NCBI GenBank assembly: GCA_016281295.1
Contig: JAEEII010000153.1
Span: forward strand, 1 to 33,349
Source of the DNA: Bacteroidales bacterium
Lineage (GTDB): Bacteria > Bacteroidota > Bacteroidia > Bacteroidales > F082
Length of the DNA: 33,349 bases
Reading direction: 5' to 3'
Within the stretch, counting starts at the first letter, position 1; every line of letters begins with the position of its first letter. Positions 28,139 to 33,349 of this stretch are shown piece after piece. The position numbers were made by a program, and so were the translations under genes. The notes below the pieces were generated by a model. It did not search any database and had not been told where the DNA came from. It worked only from the letters and a program-made list of their open reading frames with translations.

Positions 28139-31033
28139 ATGGATAATAAACTTCATCACTATTCTGGACTTTCTGATGCGGAAGTGTTAGTAAGCCGAAA
28201 ACAGAACGGCGTTAACGTATTAACGCCTCCTGAAAAAGAAACATTCTGGGATAAAGTAATAGAATGTTTCAAGAATCCATTGATTAAAGTCCTTATTTTG
28301 TTGCTTGTGCTTTCAGTCATCGGATTCGGTATTTGGGGTAGCGCATTACCTTCAGGCATTTGGATAGGAACTGCGGTGCTGGGTGCGCTGTTGTTTTTCG
28401 GTCTTGTTGTTGCTTTTTTTGGCGGCCTTGAAGATGAACTCATTACTATTCTGATGTACGCTTTGATTCTTTCGGGAGGCATTGCGTTCTACCAAGGTGT
28501 ATGGGGCGGGGAAACTGGTTGGGGACCTTATCTTGAACCCATCGGAATCGCTGTAGCCATTCTCCTTGCAACAGGTGTTGGTTTTTTCCTTGAACGAAGT
28601 AATGAGAAAACTTTCCAGAGCTTGAACGAGGTGAATGATGACACTTTGGTGAAAGTAATTAGAAATAATAATGTTTGTCAGGTGCCAAGAAAAGATATCG
28701 TTGTAGGTGACATTGTTTTGCTCGATACGGGTGAGGAGATTCCTGCCGACTGCGATTTGCTTGAGTCATATAATCTGTTGGTTGACGAATCGTCGCTTAC
28801 AGGCGAGCCTCCGTGCGAGAAAACCGCTGACCGAGAAAAGGTAAGTAAGGATGCTACTTATCCGATGTATCGGATTCTGAAGGGATGCCTTATTGTTGAG
28901 GGATCATGCACTGCACAGGTCATCAAAGTTGGCGATGCCACCGATTGCGGAAAGGTGTTTGAAGCCGCACAGGTCGAAGAAGGCGATCCCACTCCCTTGA
29001 GCGAGAAGTTGGACGGATTGGCCGATTTGATTACAAAGGCAAGTTATATTATTGCGGGATTGATTATTGTTGGCCGTCTTGTTGTATATTTTCTCCAAGG
29101 GAAGGCTGACTTCTCTGATACGTTTGGATGGGTTGATTTTGTGAAATACGTGCTTGATACCATCATGATTGCCGTTACCATTGTTGTGGTGGCCGTTCCT
29201 GAAGGTCTTCCGATGGCTGTTACGTTGAGCTTGGCTTTCAGCATGAAACGTTTGATGAAGCAGAATACGCTGCCCAGAACTATGCATGCATGTGAAACCA
29301 TGGGTGCCACTTCTGTGATTTGCACTGACAAAACTGGCACTTTAACGCAAAACCAAATGAAGGTCAGCGAGACTGATTTTGCAGCTCTTAATGGCGGAAA
29401 TCTTTCAGGTGATGAGATCTCAAGATTGTTGGTGGAGTGTATCGCAGTGAATACAACGGCGAATTTAGACTTTGCTGACCCAAATAAAATCAAATCGATA
29501 GGTAGTCCTACTGAAGGTGCTGTGCTCCTGTGGCTTCACCAACAGGGCATCAATTACCTGCCAATTAGAGAAAGATTTACCATTATCGACAGGCTCCCGT
29601 TCTCAACCGAATTGAAATATATGGCTACCATCGTCAAGTCAGAGGTGCTGAACCAAAAGGTGCTGTATGTTATTGGTGCTCCTGAAATAGTGATGTCGTA
29701 CACAGATGTTGCTGGAGAAGAAAAGGCAGGCTATGAGGCCAAGCTTCTAGAGTATCAAGGTAAAGCGAAGAGAACCCTGGGCTTTGCTTATTTGCCTTTG
29801 ACTGATGATCAGGATGTCTTTTTTGAGGGTCATTTGAGTGAAGCAAATGTTGCGGGTATGAAGATGTTTGGCATTGTTGCCATTGCCGATCCGATTAGGC
29901 CTGAAGTACCAGCCGCCATCAAAGAATGCATTGACGCGGGCATACAGGTGAAGATTGTCACTGGTGACGCTCCTGGCACAGCCAAGGAGATTGGTCGCCA
30001 ATTGGGTTTGTGGACGGATTCCGACACGGACGCTAATATCATGATAGGTAAAGAAACCGCCAAAATGACGGATGATGAGTTGAAGCAAAGACTCCCTGAT
30101 GTAAAGATTATCTCTAGAGCAAGGCCGAACGACAAGGAACGTGTTGTGCGTATATTAAAAGGCCTTGATATGGTGGTTGCCGTAACTGGTGACGGTACCA
30201 ACGACGCACCTGCATTGAATGTTGCTGATGTTGGCCTCTCAATGGGTGATGGCACGGCCGTGGCAAAGGAGTCAAGCGATATGACCATTCTCGATAATTC
30301 CTTTAGCACTATAGCCAACGCAGTTATGTGGGGGCGGTCGCTGTATAAAAACATCAAACGCTTTATTTTGTTCCAAATGACCGTAAACGTTGCGGCATGT
30401 TTTATCGTTCTCGTTGGTGCATTTATTGGTACTGACACACCATTGACAGTTACCCAGATGCTCTGGGTGAACCTGATTATGGACACGTTTGCCGCTATTG
30501 CTTTGGCATCTCTTCCGCCGACTCACAAGGTTATGCAGGAGAAGCCTCGCTCAGTAAATGATCACATCCTTAAAGGAATGGGTAAAGACATTCTTGGAGT
30601 AGGTTTTGGATTTGCAGCAATCTTATTGGCAATTTTGTTATTCTTCCAGCATGCCGATGTCACTTCTTTGACACATATTGATTTCACTTGGGGTGCTTAC
30701 AACGGTTTATCGTCTTACGAGCTTGGATTGTTCTTCACTATTTTTGTGATGCTACACTTCTGGTATATGTTCAACGCAAAAGTGTTTATGACCAATGATT
30801 CTGCTTTTAAAGTTATTTCTTGGAAAGAAACACGTGGTTTTATTGCTATTGCTCTTGTGGTGTTCTTTGGCCAAGTAGCAATTATTGAAGTGCCAGGGCT
30901 TCAGGAAATGTTTAATGTTGAAGCAGGAGGATTAGCATTGTGGGATTGGATCATTATTGTTGCCTCAACTTCGTTGGTAATGTGGATTGGTGAGATTGTG
31001 AGATGGAGAAGGAGGAAAACAGCGGTCGATTAA
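28139..31033 (+). CDS. P-type calcium-transporting ATPase (PMCA/type IIB-like)
   Basis: A 964-residue inner-membrane pump. In order: cation-ATPase N domain (HHYSGLSDAEVLVSRKQNG), actuator loop with SLTGEP, the transport-site helix M4 VVAVPEGLPMAVTLSLAFSM (PEGLP as in type II Ca2+ pumps), phosphorylation motif DKTGTLTQNQ (Asp397), an ATP-binding region with short N domain, hinge VTGDGTNDAPALNVADVG (Asp685, Asp689), M5-M6 with VNLIMDTFAAIALA, and M7-M10 to the end. All catalytic residues are present. PEGLP with NLIMDT matches calcium specificity of the PMCA branch. Cytosolic Ca2+ extrusion is the expected role. It follows the TerD gene by 56 bp, which fits a shared calcium theme. Confidence 0.93.
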   Translation: MDNKLHHYSGLSDAEVLVSRKQNGVNVLTPPEKETFWDKVIECFKNPLIKVLILLLVLSVIGFGIWGSALPSGIWIGTAVLGALLFFGLVVAFFGGLEDELITILMYALILSGGIAFYQGVWGGETGWGPYLEPIGIAVAILLATGVGFFLERSNEKTFQSLNEVNDDTLVKVIRNNNVCQVPRKDIVVGDIVLLDTGEEIPADCDLLESYNLLVDESSLTGEPPCEKTADREKVSKDATYPMYRILKGCLIVEGSCTAQVIKVGDATDCGKVFEAAQVEEGDPTPLSEKLDGLADLITKASYIIAGLIIVGRLVVYFLQGKADFSDTFGWVDFVKYVLDTIMIAVTIVVVAVPEGLPMAVTLSLAFSMKRLMKQNTLPRTMHACETMGATSVICTDKTGTLTQNQMKVSETDFAALNGGNLSGDEISRLLVECIAVNTTANLDFADPNKIKSIGSPTEGAVLLWLHQQGINYLPIRERFTIIDRLPFSTELKYMATIVKSEVLNQKVLYVIGAPEIVMSYTDVAGEEKAGYEAKLLEYQGKAKRTLGFAYLPLTDDQDVFFEGHLSEANVAGMKMFGIVAIADPIRPEVPAAIKECIDAGIQVKIVTGDAPGTAKEIGRQLGLWTDSDTDANIMIGKETAKMTDDELKQRLPDVKIISRARPNDKERVVRILKGLDMVVAVTGDGTNDAPALNVADVGLSMGDGTAVAKESSDMTILDNSFSTIANAVMWGRSLYKNIKRFILFQMTVNVAACFIVLVGAFIGTDTPLTVTQMLWVNLIMDTFAAIALASLPPTHKVMQEKPRSVNDHILKGMGKDILGVGFGFAAILLAILLFFQHADVTSLTHIDFTWGAYNGLSSYELGLFFTIFVMLHFWYMFNAKVFMTNDSAFKVISWKETRGFIAIALVVFFGQVAIIEVPGLQEMFNVEAGGLALWDWIIIVASTSLVMWIGEIVRWRRRKTAVD

Positions 31034-31056
31034 GGGCTAATTAAACTGAAATAACA

Positions 31057-31872
31057 ATGAAGACTATGTTCAATCAATTAGGAAGGTGGTTTATTGTCAT
31101 GATTGTATTGTACATAGTCTTTTTGCTGTCTTTTTTTTCGTGTTCATGTCATTCGTTAAGAATGACTGAGCCTGTACAACCTGAGGCAATGGAGGTGCCA
31201 AAAGTTTCAATTGAAGACACACTTTTTTTTCATTCCGCCTACACCGTCTCCTATAATCCGTCAACTTTGGTTGCCAACTGGGTCGCCTACGAACTCACCG
31301 CCGAAGAAACCGATGGATCTTGGTCGAGAAAAGGTCTGCGCTTCATGCCTGACCCGGATTGCCATGAACTTCAGGCTGACCATGATGACTACCGCAACTC
31401 TGGATATTCACGGGGACACCTGGCTCCAGCTGGTGATATGAAATGGGACAGCCTGGCCATGGTCGAGAGCTTTTACTTCACCAACTGCATCCCGCAGGAA
31501 ACCAAATTCAACAACGGCAAGTGGAACCAGCTGGAAGAAAGGACAAGACGCTGGGCAAAACAGTACGGTAAGGTTTATATCGTGTGCGGTCCCGTCTATC
31601 TGAGTGAAGACACACTGCGGATCGGACACAATGGCGTCGCCGTCCCTGATGCCTGTTTTAAAACCCTGATGGTCCCCAAGGATGACTCTTATTCAGCTAT
31701 CGCTTTTTTGATGCGGAATGGGGGAGAAGATTGCCCTTTGATGGATTGCGCCTGCACCGTGGATGAATTGGAAGAATTGCTCTCCATGGATTTCTTTTGT
31801 AATCTGCCTGATAAGATTGAAAAAAATGTGGAAAGGGTGGTGGTGATGGAAGATTGGCTGCCTAATCGGTAA
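31057..31872 (+). CDS. NucA-type DNA/RNA non-specific endonuclease, membrane-anchored or secreted
   Basis: 271 residues. The N-terminal hydrophobic helix (about 11-30) ends in LSFFSCSC, a possible lipobox (Cys29 or Cys31), so the enzyme faces the periplasm or outside. The nuclease domain shows YSRGHLAPAGDM (family DRGH with Ser for Asp; catalytic His121), FTNCIPQETKFNNGKWNQLEE with the metal-binding Asn and the helix, and VYIVCGPVY. These belong to the beta-beta-alpha-metal (Serratia/NucA) nucleases that cut any DNA or RNA. The Asp-to-Ser change in DRGH is a tolerated family variant. It is 23 bp after the Ca2+ pump, likely co-transcribed. Such secreted nucleases serve nutrient scavenging. Confidence 0.9.
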   Translation: MKTMFNQLGRWFIVMIVLYIVFLLSFFSCSCHSLRMTEPVQPEAMEVPKVSIEDTLFFHSAYTVSYNPSTLVANWVAYELTAEETDGSWSRKGLRFMPDPDCHELQADHDDYRNSGYSRGHLAPAGDMKWDSLAMVESFYFTNCIPQETKFNNGKWNQLEERTRRWAKQYGKVYIVCGPVYLSEDTLRIGHNGVAVPDACFKTLMVPKDDSYSAIAFLMRNGGEDCPLMDCACTVDELEELLSMDFFCNLPDKIEKNVERVVVMEDWLPNR

Positions 31873-31901
31873 CCAATAGTTAAATCACATTACACAAAAC
31901 T

Positions 31902-31949
31902 TTTGCAGATGATTAAAAATTTACTACCTTTGCAAAAAATGTAAAGGTA
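31902..31949 (+). promoter_or_regulatory. Promoter with overlapping inverted repeat
   Basis: TTTG (31902-31905), a 19-bp spacer, then TACCTTTG (31925-31932): a canonical Bacteroidota promoter. The -7 box is also the left arm of an inverted repeat, TACCTTTGCA (31925-31934) with TGTAAAGGTA (31940-31949), nine of ten pairs matching. The right arm reaches the A of the start codon. This is a plausible autoregulatory operator. Confidence 0.6.
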
Positions 31950-33349
31950 TGGGCACATATATCAATCTAGGCAATGTTGGGTTCCAAAGGGTAAGGAACG
32001 GTGAATATGTTGACAAGTCGGGGCTTATCTCTATCGTCAATAATACGCTTTTCACAGAACGTAGCTTCAGCTGTGTGTCACGCAGCCGCCGTTTCGGCAA
32101 GTCGGTGGCAGCCAAGATGCTGTGTGCCTACTATGACCAGTCGTGTGACTCGCGCCATCTGTTTGCCGACCTTGAAATTGCCAATGATCCTTCGTTCGAG
32201 AAGCACCTGAATAAATATCCGGTCATCTTTCTCGACTTGACGAGCTTTGTCGCCGACAGGAAAAACGACAATATTGTTGACAAGATGGATGCTGCTTTGT
32301 TGTCGGATGTCGGCAAGGCCTATCCTGATGTTCCTGTTGAACCGGATGACAGGCTGATGGATTATCTTATCCGAATAAATGAAGCCAAAGACCAGCAATT
32401 TATCTTTATTATTGATGAATGGGATGCCATCTGCAGGGAGTTCGCACCTGGTGCCGAGGCAATGGATCGTTACGTCGGGTGGTTGCGCCGTATGTTCAAG
32501 AGTCAGGAGGGAGGCAGAGTCTTTGCCGGGGTTTATATGACGGGCATCCTTCCTATCAAGAAATACAAGACGGAGTCGGCACTCAACAATTTCACAGAAT
32601 ATTCCATGGTTGAGCCAAGGCGGATGGCTTCATACTTTGGGTTTACAAAAGATGAGGTAAAAGCTTTGGCCGAAAAGTACCGTATGGACTTTGATGAACT
32701 GGAGAAATGGTATGATGGCTATCAGATCGGTGACGAGCAATCCATCTTCAATCCCAACTCGGTGATGCAAGCCGTTGATGCAGGGCGTTGCCGCAGTTTC
32801 TGGGCGACAACAGGTGCTTACGATGCTGTGGCGCATTATATCCAAATGAATTACGAAGGGCTCAAAGATGATGTTATTCGTATGTTGGCAGGTGAGCGAT
32901 GTCCTGTCAATCCTACTGGATTCCAGAACGACATGTCGGTTATCCATTCAAAGGACGATGTGTTGACGGTGCTCATACATTTAGGTTATTTGTCATACGA
33001 TTGGAAAGAGAGTGAGTGCTATATTCCTAATAAAGAGGTGGCTGGTGAAATGGTAAATGCTATCAAGATGAATAATTGGAACCATGTGGTTAACGCTGTC
33101 GAGACCTCAAAACAGTTGTTGCGTAATACGATTGAAGGGAATGAGGAGGCCGTGGCCCGTGGCGTGGATGCCGCCCACGATGAGAACACGAGTATTTTGA
33201 GCTATAATGACGAGAACTCATTGGCTTGTGTGTTGAGCATCGCCTACTATTACGCTTCCAACGACTATATCATCCACCGTGAGCTGGCCACGGGCAAGGG
33301 CTTCGCTGACCTGGTGCTGATTCCTCGCAAGAACGTCGATTCTCCCGCC
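31949..33349 (+). CDS. AAA-ATPase-like/PD-(D/E)XK nuclease protein, 3' end beyond window
   Basis: The frame from ATG 31949 is open for 467 codons to the window end. It matches the AAA-ATPase_like plus DUF1703 family: YVDKSGLISIVN near the start, Walker A SRSRRFGKS (Lys51), Walker B FIFIIDEWDA (Asp156-Glu157), SMVEPRRMASYFGFTKDEV, LEKWYDGYQIG and NPNSVMQAVDAG. The C-terminal nuclease domain is just starting: IAYYYASNDYIIHRELATGKGFADLVL has the first Glu and Asp of its active site, and the Lys-containing strand is cut off. Members are multi-copy in Bacteroidales, without known function; a mobile or defence role is guessed. Only about 50-80 residues are probably missing. Coding-strand neighbours are unrelated. 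Confidence 0.88.
   Translation, partial: MGTYINLGNVGFQRVRNGEYVDKSGLISIVNNTLFTERSFSCVSRSRRFGKSVAAKMLCAYYDQSCDSRHLFADLEIANDPSFEKHLNKYPVIFLDLTSFVADRKNDNIVDKMDAALLSDVGKAYPDVPVEPDDRLMDYLIRINEAKDQQFIFIIDEWDAICREFAPGAEAMDRYVGWLRRMFKSQEGGRVFAGVYMTGILPIKKYKTESALNNFTEYSMVEPRRMASYFGFTKDEVKALAEKYRMDFDELEKWYDGYQIGDEQSIFNPNSVMQAVDAGRCRSFWATTGAYDAVAHYIQMNYEGLKDDVIRMLAGERCPVNPTGFQNDMSVIHSKDDVLTVLIHLGYLSYDWKESECYIPNKEVAGEMVNAIKMNNWNHVVNAVETSKQLLRNTIEGNEEAVARGVDAAHDENTSILSYNDENSLACVLSIAYYYASNDYIIHRELATGKGFADLVLIPRKNVDSPA

Overview
The window looks like a chromosome segment from a Bacteroidales bacterium (Bacteroidota). Evidence: many genes are preceded by the phylum's promoter type (a -7 box TAnnTTTG, often with a -33 TTTG-like box 18-19 bp upstream), Shine-Dalgarno sequences are mostly weak, lipoproteins carry short Bacteroidota lipoboxes, and the housekeeping proteins (MutL, UvrB, rhomboid, EEP phosphatase) read as Bacteroidales types. 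I cannot name a genus or species.

Layout. (1) 1-4757: a LytTR DNA-binding gene broken by an in-frame TAG, a small alpha/beta-hydrolase, a YtcJ-type amidohydrolase lipoprotein, and a FecCD/FecE-type ABC importer (permease plus ATPase; no binding protein in view). (2) 4832-10798: a compact forward operon of a small membrane protein, mutL, a rhomboid protease, an EEP-family membrane phosphatase/nuclease and uvrB. (3) 10799-13454: a repeat-rich stretch with seven short hairpin repeats and about 400-bp tandem repeats that carry fossil 3' ends of an ATPase gene, followed by an AAA ATPase/PD-(D/E)XK gene with long palindromes at both ends. (4) 13450-14841: a calcineurin-like phosphoesterase diverging from a wrecked antitoxin/PIN-toxin pair whose operator and promoter are still recognisable. 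(5) 14919-15170: a strong promoter followed by an intergenic region with long, multi-segment base pairing, a candidate structured non-coding RNA. (6) 15241-28082: the main accessory locus. (7) 28139-33349: a P-type Ca2+ ATPase, a secreted or anchored NucA-type nuclease, and the first 467 codons of a second AAA ATPase/nuclease that runs off the window.

The accessory locus is the most interesting part. Eight or more genes on one strand, closely packed at least from 15241 to 26153, encode a vWA-like lipoprotein with a degenerate metal site, a small polytopic membrane lipoprotein, a tubulin/FtsZ-like protein, an 1125-residue actin/Hsp70-fold ATPase, an 838-residue protein that appears to combine a degenerate Hsp70-like domain with coiled coil, TPR-like repeats and a DDF-motif tail, a TerD-like protein, and a single-pass membrane protein whose cytosolic N-terminus repeats the TerD-like protein's N-terminal KVTLK motif twice. 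Two small lipoproteins, a truncated A1S_2505-like protein, a second TerD and the Ca2+ ATPase follow. TerD domains are known Ca2+ binders and are linked to membrane-associated stress complexes. My inference is that this locus builds an envelope-anchored, nucleotide-driven assembly with TerD as a calcium-responsive adaptor. The function (stress response, antiphage defence or envelope remodelling) cannot be decided from sequence alone.
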